23,783 bases of DNA from a virus. The notes below the pieces were generated by a model that was not told the origin of the DNA, searched no databases, and worked only from the letters and a program-made list of their open reading frames with translations. Made by a program: the position numbers and the translations under genes. How positions within the stretch are numbered: the first letter of the stretch is position 1; each line of letters begins with the position of its first letter. The stretch covers positions 1-23,783 of the IMG/VR virus record IMGVR_UViG_3300028762_000043. One strand, given 5' to 3'. Shown piece by piece: positions 1 through 7,860 of this stretch.

Positions 1-566
1 GCCAAGGAAAATTTGCCGCCGACCACGCCGGCTACCGGCCGATCAGGCCACCTGACCACAAACTCATGCGCACCTGCTGGGTCCGTTTCCATGAGCAGAA
101 GTGGGTCAATTCTCGTGAGCGCTGAGGCTGGACCGGTGCCGCCTGCGGCTCATTGCTGATAAGAGCGGGCCTTGGGAGGTTCCTTACGACCCGTCCGAGC
201 CGAATGCGCCGCGCCCGCCGGTGCTCGTCCGCGAGCAACTTCAGATTGGTCATCTTGCGCAGCAGGCCCACGCGAGGCTGCCGCGGGCGGATAGGCTGCG
301 GGTCGAGGTGCAGTGCCTGCGCCGCCTTCGAAATACCATTTGCCACGACGAGGTGTTGGGCGCGCCCGACGTCGGAACGCTGATCCGGCTGGCCCCCTGA
401 TGCAAACCCCTGGCGGGCATGCCGCGTGGCGCTGTCCCGATCTGGCTAGCTGCCAACCTTGCCAGTTCGCGGAACATCGTAGGTTTTGACTTGCCAATTC
501 ATCCCCCGCGGCTCGTGGCAACACAGCACTTCTCGTTCCTTCGGTCATCATACGCACCTACTGGGG
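1..566. other. Left flank, no supportable gene
   Basis: Several overlapping frames are open on both strands, but none has a recognisable domain, a convincing ribosome site or the codon pattern of the neighbouring phage genes. The longest continuous minus-strand frame (502 down to 32) is broken by a TAG at 446-448 and reads as an arginine-rich peptide I do not recognise. The stretch lies just beyond the last tail gene and is locally less GC-rich around 480-560. It could be a phage/host junction, a decayed gene or the edge of a mobile element; nothing in view decides between these. Confidence 0.5.
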
Positions 567-1379
567 TCACAGCCGTTCCTGGATTCGGAAACTACGCGAC
601 CACGCCACCGGGCTGTCCTGCGTGGTCGCTGCATCCTCCCCCGCCACAGCAACTGCGCCCCACACCGCCCGTGCGTTCAATTCATCGCGAGGCAAACCCA
701 CATCCGGCACCCACAGCGCCTCGCCGGCGGCGCCGAGCGCTGCCAGCATGCGTCGGTGCTCACCGCGGACCTCGGCGGTGGTCAGCAACGGCAGGCTGAA
801 CCGGACGACGCGCGGGTTCGCCAGCGCCGGCACCGGGAACTCGGCGCCGGTCAGCGAATTGCGGTCGCGGCGGTCGAGAACCGCGCGGCCTTCCTGCAAG
901 CCGTAGGCGGGTCCGTGCGCCAGTCGCCACAGCGACCCTGCCACCAGCCGGCCGATGTCGATCGAGCTGAGGCCGGCGACCGCCACGTCGACCTGGAGGT
1001 AGCGTCCGGTCACAGCCGATGTCACCATCACCACGTTGCCGCCGCAGCCGGCGTCGGTCGCGGCATCGACCGCCCCGGTATCCAGCACGATGCCCGCCGA
1101 TCCCAGGCCGGGCGCCGGCGTCGCGGCACCCATCGCCACCCGCCAGCGCACGGTGGCGCCGGCGACCAGGTTGGTCGAGATCAGCGCCGCCGCCTCGATG
1201 GTGGTGTCGACCCCGAAGTCGACCAGGATGGCGGCCGTCGTGCCGAGCCATCGCGCCCGGTGTCGTGGCTGCGGGTCCAGCAGGTTGCCCACCGGCATCG
1301 TCGCCACCGGCGTCCCGCCGACCGACACCAGCGACGCCGCCCCGGCAACGCGGTCATCCCACAGGAAGGCGCAGCCCAT
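567..1379 (-). CDS. Discoidin-like distal tail protein
   Basis: A 270-residue protein, the last gene of the minus-strand late operon, starting 3 bases after the stop of the hub-like gene. The N-terminal half resembles the galactose-binding-like (F5/8 type C) modules common in siphovirus tail tips: an NLLDPQPRHRARW segment (about residues 32-44) is followed by a VDFGVDTTIEAAALISTN stretch, and the rest alternates short hydrophobic beta-type segments. Such modules usually sit at the tail tip and bind carbohydrate or neighbouring tail proteins. No signal peptide or membrane segment is seen. Its place next to the hub-like gene supports a distal tail role. The fold assignment rests on sequence pattern only, and a plain structural tail protein without sugar binding is equally possible. 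Confidence 0.6.
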   Translation of the reverse strand: MGCAFLWDDRVAGAASLVSVGGTPVATMPVGNLLDPQPRHRARWLGTTAAILVDFGVDTTIEAAALISTNLVAGATVRWRVAMGAATPAPGLGSAGIVLDTGAVDAATDAGCGGNVVMVTSAVTGRYLQVDVAVAGLSSIDIGRLVAGSLWRLAHGPAYGLQEGRAVLDRRDRNSLTGAEFPVPALANPRVVRFSLPLLTTAEVRGEHRRMLAALGAAGEALWVPDVGLPRDELNARAVWGAVAVAGEDAATTQDSPVAWSRSFRIQERL

Positions 1380-1382
1380 GGC

Positions 1383-3110
1383 TCAGGCCCCCGGCAATGT
1401 GCAGATCGTCATGGTCAGCCGCCGCGCGGCCAGCGATTCGCGCCAGGCGACCACCACACCCTTCACGCCGGCCTCCAGCCCGTAGCCGGGGAATGTGATG
1501 GTGGCGATGTCGCCGCACTCGATCTGGCCCAAGAAGCGATCGGTCCTGACCTCGAAGATGCGCGGGCCGGTCTCCAGCCAGTCGAGCCACTTCCGCGCCC
1601 GGGCGGCAGCCTCCGATTCGTTCCAGTAGAGGCCGGCGAAGCGCAGGTCGCGCGGCTGCGCGACGCGCGCCGTCAGCACAGCCGACTCAACGCGGGCGGG
1701 GCCGGAGCTGTCGTTGACCAGCTGCTGGCGCGCGTCGCCGGCGACGGAGCCGGCGAGGTCGGAGAGCGGCTTCCAGTTGCGTCGCCAGGCGATGGCGACG
1801 GCGCGCGGCAGCGGGCGCAACCCGGCCGGCATCGGCACCGGATGCAGGTCGATCATCCACTCCGGTTGCAGATCGATCTGGGTGGCGTCGGCCACGAGCG
1901 GATCGAACAGCCGCAGCAGGCCGTTGCGGTTGCCGCAAAGCACCGCGCCGCTGCCGGCGACGATCTCCTGGGCGGCCTCGGAGGCGGAGAGGTCGGCGGT
2001 GCCGCGATACCAGCCGACCACGCCGGGGAGGTCATACTCGGCATAGTCCCAGGCGGTGACGTGCAGATCGGCGGCCGACAGCTTCGGCCCGAGTGACAGC
2101 AGCAGGCGCCGGAGGATGCCGCCGGTGCTGTCGGCATAGCCGCCGACGCTGTCGCCGCGCACGTCCGCCGTCACCGCACCGTCCGGCGAACTGCCCAACT
2201 GGAACATGCCCAGCGCCGGGTAGTCACGGGCCTGGCCAACGCTCGGCCGAGTGCCGGTCACCATTTCCTGGGCGACGCCGCGGATGCGCACCACATCGTG
2301 GGCGACGATCGCCCGCCAGTGGCTCTGGTAGGTCGGCAGCGTGCCGTCGCCGAGGTCGATGTTGCCGAGGGCGATCGGTTCGATGTTGAAGACCTGGCCG
2401 AGGCAGACCGGACGCGGCGCGTCCTTGAGCGCCAGCGGGCCTTCCAGGCCGCCGGTGCCGGCATAGCGGCTGGCCTGCAGCGGGGTGGCCAGGCGCTCGG
2501 CCACATCGACCGCGGAGACGGTGGCGGTGTGCAGCTTCGACGCGGAGATGGCGCGCACGTGGCCAGTCCAGCCGATCGGGAAGTCGGCCAGCGACGCCTC
2601 GGGATTGCCGGCCGTCAGCACCGCACCGGAGTCGAAGGCGGTCAGCACGGCGCCGTCGGCGCCGAGCAGCACCGGGCAGGACGGCAGCGCGTCGGCGGCG
2701 CGGATGGTGACGCTGCGCCCGTCGGCGGTGCCGTAGCGGACGGCGTCGGACAGTGCCTGGTCCTGGTTGAAGAGTTCGAAGTCGACGACGGTCAGCGCCA
2801 CCAGCCCGCCGACGCCGACCGCGTCGATGGCGCTCTGCGACATGTCGATATCGCCGAGCATGCGCGCCTGCCACAGCACCGAGGCCGGCTCGTCATGGAC
2901 ACCGCTGGCCCAGCCCATGTTGGCGACGCGGAAGACCCGGACGGGATCGGACGGGGCCGTGCCGTGCACCTCCATGTCGACCAGCATGACCGCCGGTTGC
3001 GGCTGCTCGCCGGCGACGCGCGGCTGGCGCGGCTGCACGTAGGCCTGGCAGAATTCCGGCGGCAGCACCGCCGCGGCGATCTCGGTCGATGCGCGCCAGA
3101 GGTCGGTCAT
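1383..3110 (-). CDS. Tail hub/tip-like protein
   Basis: A 575-residue protein. The frame is open much further upstream, but the start at 3110 (MTDLWRAS) is preferred because it makes an ATGA overlap with the stop of the upstream fibre gene; the extra upstream codons are only a shadow of that gene. The segment around residues 231-247 (APRPVCLGQVFNIEP) has the pattern seen in tail-hub proteins of many siphoviruses. Later come a TADVRGDSVGGY motif and a C-terminal DIATITFPGYGLEAG segment, both usual in that group. Hub proteins join the tail tube to the tip and fibres and may assist cell-envelope penetration. No enzymatic motif is visible. Position after the tape measure and fibres and before the discoidin-like gene agrees with a tip component. 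The functional name is inferred from pattern and context. Confidence 0.6.
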   Translation of the reverse strand: MTDLWRASTEIAAAVLPPEFCQAYVQPRQPRVAGEQPQPAVMLVDMEVHGTAPSDPVRVFRVANMGWASGVHDEPASVLWQARMLGDIDMSQSAIDAVGVGGLVALTVVDFELFNQDQALSDAVRYGTADGRSVTIRAADALPSCPVLLGADGAVLTAFDSGAVLTAGNPEASLADFPIGWTGHVRAISASKLHTATVSAVDVAERLATPLQASRYAGTGGLEGPLALKDAPRPVCLGQVFNIEPIALGNIDLGDGTLPTYQSHWRAIVAHDVVRIRGVAQEMVTGTRPSVGQARDYPALGMFQLGSSPDGAVTADVRGDSVGGYADSTGGILRRLLLSLGPKLSAADLHVTAWDYAEYDLPGVVGWYRGTADLSASEAAQEIVAGSGAVLCGNRNGLLRLFDPLVADATQIDLQPEWMIDLHPVPMPAGLRPLPRAVAIAWRRNWKPLSDLAGSVAGDARQQLVNDSSGPARVESAVLTARVAQPRDLRFAGLYWNESEAAARARKWLDWLETGPRIFEVRTDRFLGQIECGDIATITFPGYGLEAGVKGVVVAWRESLAARRLTMTICTLPGA

Positions 3111-5425
3111 GCGAGTCCCCATTTGCGCAGCAGCGCCGCTTCGATCGCGGCGATGTCGGCGGCGTTGAAGTGCGTGCACACGACCAGGTCGCCGAGGTCG
3201 ACGGTGCTGGACCAGCTGTCGCCGCCGAGCACCGTCATCTGCGACACCGCCCAGGAGGCCGGCGACCAGGTCTTGCGCGCGGTCTCGGCGCCGTTGCGGC
3301 GGATGATGGCGTCGGTGCCGGTCCAGCCGATCGTCATCACGTAGGGGGTGTAGGGCGTGAACAGGCCGGCGGACTCGCCGATGTTCGGCCCCTTCAGGTA
3401 GAGCGCCGCGGTGGTGATGAAGCCGTCCGGGTCGGTGTCCTCGAAGCTCGGGCCGGTCGGGCGCGCCTTGGTGGTCAGCAGCAGGACCGGGTTCGACCCG
3501 GGCGTCTCGAAGGCGAAAATGCGCTCGAAGGAGGAGACGGCGAGGCCCCAGCGGAACACGAAGGTAGCCGACCAGCCCGCGCCGATGGCGCCGACGATTG
3601 CCGAGTCCGTGCAGGCCAGCCACTCGTTCTCGAAGGCGCGGAGCATGCCGTGCGGGCCGCGGACGTTGGGGATGAAGACCGGGCGGTTGTCTTTGGTGGG
3701 ATCAGCGACGTTCTTGGCCGGCTGCACCAGCTTCCGCCCGGCGATCTTGTCGGTGACCTGCCCGGCCTGGCCGGTGATCAGGCCGGTCGCCGTGTTCGGC
3801 AGATCGTCCATGCGTGTCCAGTCCGAGCAGTCCCACCATGCCGCGGGGTTGCCCGGCATGGCGGCGATCGGGCTGGCGTAGATCACCGGCGCGTGGCCGA
3901 TCGTGTCCGCCATCTCCCCGCGATTGACACGCGCGTTCGGACTGGAGGAAGCGCCCATCTGCGCCACCGCGGCGGCGAGCCGGGCCAGGTAGTAGGGCGG
4001 CCCGCCGGCGGCGGCGTCCGCGATCGTCTGCCGCGCCACGCCGAGGCTGCCGGCGAAGCTGCCGCGCTGCATCCACCGGTGCCAGTCGTCCCACAGCGCC
4101 TGCTCGATATCCTGGCCCACGTCGCGCACGTGCACGCCGGAGGGCTGATAGAAGAACCAGTTCGGCGGCTGCCTGATGAAGGCGAAGTACTCGTCAAGGC
4201 GCGGCGCATCGGTCGCGCTGTCCCACGACCATGGCAGCGTGGACCGAATCAGCGGACCAACGATGGCGTCGTTGTAGGGCATGGTGCCGAACTGCGGCCA
4301 CAGCAGGTCGCCGACCGGCGGCGACGGCTGGCCCGGCGGCAGTTCCCCGGTCGGGTCCGGCAGGCCCGAGCCGTCGAAGTTTGCGTAGCCGATATTGGCG
4401 CAGAACACCGGCGCGCCGGTGCCCATGGCGGTCGAGAGCAGCGCGCGGAAGTCACCGGCCACCGGCGAGGACAGCGGGCCGCTCGGGCCAATCACGTAAG
4501 GGTTGGTCGGCCACGGGCCGTTGTGGATGCAGTCGTTCGGCCCAGGATCGACCATCACCGCCGAGTGCTGGATGCCCAGCGCCTGCGCGAGTGCAATTGC
4601 CGGTTGCATCGCCCCGGTGCGGATGGTCGCGAAGGTGTGGCCGGAGGCGCCATAGTTCAGAAACACCGGGTCGGCGTCGGGGTCGGCGAACTGCCGGCAG
4701 CGCTTGCGCAGGATGAGCGGGTTGGCGTTCAGCACGGTGATCGACATGCCGAAGATGGCGCGGAAGTCGGTGCCACCGGCGGCGCCGAGGTCGAACACGG
4801 CGAGGTTGACGGCGAGGCGGATCTTGCTCGGCGCATAGTCGGGCGGCCCGCCGGTGCCGCCGTTCACGCAGTGCATCCGCACCCAGCGCGCGCGGCCCGG
4901 CGCGATGCGCACCAGCTGGGTGCGGCGGTTCTTGTGCGAGGAATCCTCGACCGCGAGGTCGCTCGGATACCAGGCGGTGTGCGGCACCACCGTCCATGTG
5001 CCGCTGCCGGCGCTGCCGTCGATGGAGTCGAAGCTCTGGAATACGGTGATGGTCCAGTCGCGGCAGAGGTCCGGCACGTAGCAGAGCATCGCACCGGCCG
5101 GACCGACCGCACTGATGCACAGCGCGATGTCGCGCGATCCGCCGCCTGTGTCGACGTGCTCGGTTTCGGTCTCGGTGGACTGGATGGTGACCAGCGGCCA
5201 GGTCTTGTCGGTGGCGCTGGCGACGAGGCGCGCGGCAAGAGTCGCAGGCGAAACCTGGGCATCATACCAGGCGCCGTCCGTGGTCACGCGCGCGGCGGTG
5301 ATCGGCAACCGCCAGTTGGTGTTGGGCCGGCCCGGCCACGCCGGCAGCAGCGAGCGGGCATAGACCGGCAGGCCGCCGCTCAACAGCAGCGGGCCGCCGG
5401 GACGGATGCGCAGGAAGCTGGTCAT
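3107..5425 (-). CDS. Tail fibre with SGNH-hydrolase-like and lectin-like domains
   Basis: A 772-residue protein starting inside an ATGA overlap with the upstream fibre gene. Residues 1-215 look like a beta-rich binding module. The central part carries blocks resembling SGNH/GDSL hydrolases: FGMSIT (Ser228 in the nucleophile position), NYGASG (Gly259), DPGPND (Asn297) and PSGVHVRD (His432). The usual Asp before the nucleophile is Met227, and the usual Asp three residues before the His is Ser429, so activity may be altered or lost. The C-terminal 180 or so residues resemble a concanavalin-like/laminin-G lectin domain and end in an AAIEAALLRKWGLA helix typical of such modules. Known phage fibres of this type deacetylate or bind surface polysaccharide during adsorption. 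Structure and target are inferred; the motifs are seen directly. Confidence 0.65.
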   Translation of the reverse strand: MTSFLRIRPGGPLLLSGGLPVYARSLLPAWPGRPNTNWRLPITAARVTTDGAWYDAQVSPATLAARLVASATDKTWPLVTIQSTETETEHVDTGGGSRDIALCISAVGPAGAMLCYVPDLCRDWTITVFQSFDSIDGSAGSGTWTVVPHTAWYPSDLAVEDSSHKNRRTQLVRIAPGRARWVRMHCVNGGTGGPPDYAPSKIRLAVNLAVFDLGAAGGTDFRAIFGMSITVLNANPLILRKRCRQFADPDADPVFLNYGASGHTFATIRTGAMQPAIALAQALGIQHSAVMVDPGPNDCIHNGPWPTNPYVIGPSGPLSSPVAGDFRALLSTAMGTGAPVFCANIGYANFDGSGLPDPTGELPPGQPSPPVGDLLWPQFGTMPYNDAIVGPLIRSTLPWSWDSATDAPRLDEYFAFIRQPPNWFFYQPSGVHVRDVGQDIEQALWDDWHRWMQRGSFAGSLGVARQTIADAAAGGPPYYLARLAAAVAQMGASSSPNARVNRGEMADTIGHAPVIYASPIAAMPGNPAAWWDCSDWTRMDDLPNTATGLITGQAGQVTDKIAGRKLVQPAKNVADPTKDNRPVFIPNVRGPHGMLRAFENEWLACTDSAIVGAIGAGWSATFVFRWGLAVSSFERIFAFETPGSNPVLLLTTKARPTGPSFEDTDPDGFITTAALYLKGPNIGESAGLFTPYTPYVMTIGWTGTDAIIRRNGAETARKTWSPASWAVSQMTVLGGDSWSSTVDLGDLVVCTHFNAADIAAIEAALLRKWGLA

Positions 5426-6687
5426 GTGCGGAATGCCAGGGCAGGAGACGCAGCGCCATCGATGGCAACGACCGTTCCGAAGCTCGCCGGCAGCGTGCCG
5501 GTGAACGTTGTGTTGGTCGCCGAGTACACGCCCGTGTTGCCATAGGTTGTCGAGAACACAGAAGTTTGGTCAGGAAACCCGATGAACTGGTCTCCAAGAA
5601 ACTGATCGACCGCGGATGCATAGGCAGTCAGGATGAAGGCTTGGTTCGCCTGCATCGCCAGCCATACCAGGCCGGCGGGAATCGTGGTCCCCGGCACGCC
5701 GCCCGGCTGGATGTTGATCGCGCCGGTGGCGTTGGCGGCGACCGATGTGCTGCCTCCGACGAGCAGGGCGTCGCCGGCCTGGCCGATCTCAGTGTAGACG
5801 CCGAACAGCACCGTGCCGGCCGAGGCGATCGCGGTGGCGATGCGCGCGCCGATGTAGTGGACCAACGTGTCCGCGTGCAGGAAGAAGGGCAGCGCGTAGA
5901 GCCGCCCCGCCGTCAGGGTCGCCGTGCCGGATAGCGGGCCGGGCGGGCGGAACCAGCGCCCTGCGGCACGCACAGAGGGGCCTGTGCCGTCGCCGCCCGA
6001 CACGTCGCCCCTGGTCAGCTGCCGCCACGTGGGCGCGCCGGCGGCGCCGGACGGGGCAGCGAACACGGTACGCTTCGCCTGGCTCGGGAAGGCAATGGCG
6101 GACGCGCCCGACAGGTCGACCGTCGCGCTGCTGCCGACGGCGAGCGTGCCGCTGTTCCCGACCCACAGATGCGAGACGTGGGCCGGCGCCGGATTGACTT
6201 GCCCAAGCTCGCCGACCAGCCCGTTCGGGAAGGCGCTGGAATAGTCGAACGCCACCGCGTTGCCGATCAGCCCGAAGCCGGCGCCCAGCAGGATGGTGCC
6301 GGTCGCCGTGGCGGTCCCTTTCTGCACCGCCGCGACCCCGATGTAAGCGCCGGTCGAATTCGACAGCGTGCCGTCCGCCGACAACGCCAGGCCTACGCCG
6401 ATAGTGGCCGGCACGATGCTGCCCGCGGCATTGGCGAACAGCAGCCCCGGCGGCGCAACGGTGCCGGCCACGTCAAGCGTCTCGTTGGAGAGCATGAAGG
6501 TGCCGCCAAGCGCGCTGACGCGGTCGGCGTGCCACTTGATCGAGGGGTTGGCGTCGATGTCCTGCGGCACCCACGCTGCACCATTGAACTGCAGCACGTT
6601 GCCCGTGGTCGGGAGCCCGCTCACGGTCAGCGGCACGTAGCCGAGCGCGCCGGAGATGTCCGACGAGGAGATGCGACGGTTTGACAT
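5422..6687 (-). CDS. Tail fibre protein
   Basis: A 421-residue protein whose ATG overlaps the upstream stop by one base (TGATG) and whose stop overlaps the next start (ATGA). Near the N-terminus, ISSSDISGALGYVPL is the short fibre repeat found in many caudovirus tail fibres, followed by GNVLQFNGAAWVPQD, another common fibre segment. The rest is rich in Gly, Ala, Thr and Ser with regular hydrophobic spacing, consistent with a trimeric beta-structured shaft and a distal domain. No catalytic motif or chaperone-cleavage site is recognised. It lies between the collar-domain protein and the SGNH-type fibre, so the three probably form one adsorption apparatus. The receptor cannot be predicted. Confidence 0.7.
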   Translation of the reverse strand: MSNRRISSSDISGALGYVPLTVSGLPTTGNVLQFNGAAWVPQDIDANPSIKWHADRVSALGGTFMLSNETLDVAGTVAPPGLLFANAAGSIVPATIGVGLALSADGTLSNSTGAYIGVAAVQKGTATATGTILLGAGFGLIGNAVAFDYSSAFPNGLVGELGQVNPAPAHVSHLWVGNSGTLAVGSSATVDLSGASAIAFPSQAKRTVFAAPSGAAGAPTWRQLTRGDVSGGDGTGPSVRAAGRWFRPPGPLSGTATLTAGRLYALPFFLHADTLVHYIGARIATAIASAGTVLFGVYTEIGQAGDALLVGGSTSVAANATGAINIQPGGVPGTTIPAGLVWLAMQANQAFILTAYASAVDQFLGDQFIGFPDQTSVFSTTYGNTGVYSATNTTFTGTLPASFGTVVAIDGAASPALAFRT

Positions 6688-7847
6688 CAGATCCCCGCAT
6701 AGAGCGCGATGTTGCAGATCACGGCCGGTGGCATGTTCTGCGACCCGCCGCCGCCGGCGGCCTGGATGGTCAGGTCGATCGAGGCGGAGGCGATCGAGAC
6801 GGACACGGTCTGCGGATAGACCACGGCTCCGGTGAAGCTGATATTCTGGCCACCGCCATTGCCATACCCGCCGCCGCCGACGTTGAACGGATGCGTCGCG
6901 TCAGTGCCGTGGTCGTGCGGCGAGGTGGACGCGCCATGGGAGTGCGGGTCCTCGTTGACGCCGTGGCTGTGGGACTGGAGGAACTCGCTCCCGCCCGCCG
7001 CGCCGAGCACAGCGTTGACGCCCCACCCGCCGGGCGTCAGCCGGCCGGCGGCGATGCCGCCGAGAGTGTCGGCGCCGAACAGCGCCCGGCCGCGGCAGTC
7101 GGGAACATTGAAGGTGGTGCCGCCGTCGCCGCCACCGTAGGTGGTGCCGATCATCGCGAAGAGGGCGGCGTAGTAGCTCCGCGAGACGGCCTGGCCGGCG
7201 GCCCACAGGCAGCGCGGCGGCGCGGTTGTGCCGGCAAAGTGGAAGAGCTCGCCAACGAACTTCGTGGTCTCGCCGAACGCTGCCCAGGCGGCGCCGACGC
7301 GCAGGATCTCGGCCGACTGCCCGGGCCACAAGGTCAGCGTCTGCGCGCCATTGATCGGGTCGGTGCCGGCCGGGTCGATGACGAGCATGGCCGTGCCGGC
7401 ATTGCGCACCAGATAGCCGAGTCCCTCCGGCATGGCGCCGATTGCCGGCAGGGACATCGTTGCCGCGTTGCTGCCGGTCCAGACCATTGCGTTGCCGGCA
7501 TCGATGACCCCGAGGGCCATGGTGCCGGAGCCGGTGACGACGCCGCGCTGCGACGGGTCGATCCAGGCGAACACGTCCGAGGCGCCGACCGGCAGGTCGA
7601 CCAGGTTGCCGCCGTTCGACGACGCCATCACCACCGCGCGTTGCAGCGCGCCTGGGAAGCCGCCGTCGAAGTCGCCGAAGCCAAGCTCGTAGAAGCCGGC
7701 ACCCTGGATGACGTAGGGGACGCGCCGGGCGGCGTTGCCGAACGTTTGCTGGAAGCCGCGCCGGTCGGTGCTCGGCGCGTTCAGCGCCAGCGGCCCGGTG
7801 CCGGGCGTGCTGGTGGTCTGGTGGCAACGCCAGGAGAGGATCGGCAT
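6687..7847 (-). CDS. Tail collar-domain fibre protein with HxH motifs
   Basis: A 386-residue protein. The frame also allows a TTG start at 7868, but the ATG at 7847 is preferred because GGAG sits 8 bases before it, overlapping the end of the tape-measure gene. Residues about 197-252 match the phage tail collar domain: FVGELFHFAG, then AAGQAVSRSYYAALFAMIGT, YGGGDGGTTFNVPDCRGR. A histidine-rich run follows with three HxH pairs (His293/295, His302/304, His311/313); in T4 long and short fibres such pairs bind metal ions that lock the trimer. The C-terminal part is glycine-rich and ends in PPAVICNIALYAGI, a typical end for collar-type fibres. It probably forms part of the fibre or tip. The N-terminal 190 residues are of unknown function. 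Metal binding is inferred. Confidence 0.8.
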   Translation of the reverse strand: MPILSWRCHQTTSTPGTGPLALNAPSTDRRGFQQTFGNAARRVPYVIQGAGFYELGFGDFDGGFPGALQRAVVMASSNGGNLVDLPVGASDVFAWIDPSQRGVVTGSGTMALGVIDAGNAMVWTGSNAATMSLPAIGAMPEGLGYLVRNAGTAMLVIDPAGTDPINGAQTLTLWPGQSAEILRVGAAWAAFGETTKFVGELFHFAGTTAPPRCLWAAGQAVSRSYYAALFAMIGTTYGGGDGGTTFNVPDCRGRALFGADTLGGIAAGRLTPGGWGVNAVLGAAGGSEFLQSHSHGVNEDPHSHGASTSPHDHGTDATHPFNVGGGGYGNGGGQNISFTGAVVYPQTVSVSIASASIDLTIQAAGGGGSQNMPPAVICNIALYAGI

Positions 7848-7860
7848 GATGTATGCTCCG

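Noticed and set aside
1-200. Possible insertion-sequence end
   Set aside because: No matching inverted repeat, target duplication or transposase domain can be shown within the window.
32-502. Minus-strand frame with a single TAG as a second amber-interrupted gene, hinting at stop-codon recoding
   Set aside because: No recognisable protein, no conserved junction with a neighbour, and other genes use TGA or TAA; one interrupted gene elsewhere does not support recoding.
486-2096. Long plus-strand open frame of over 500 codons
   Set aside because: It is antisense to the discoidin-like and hub-like genes, is composed of His/Arg/Gly-rich low-complexity protein, and has no ribosome site. Long antisense frames are expected at this GC content.
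3089-5545. 818-codon plus-strand open frame
   Set aside because: It lies antisense to the SGNH-type fibre and has the composition of a shadow frame.
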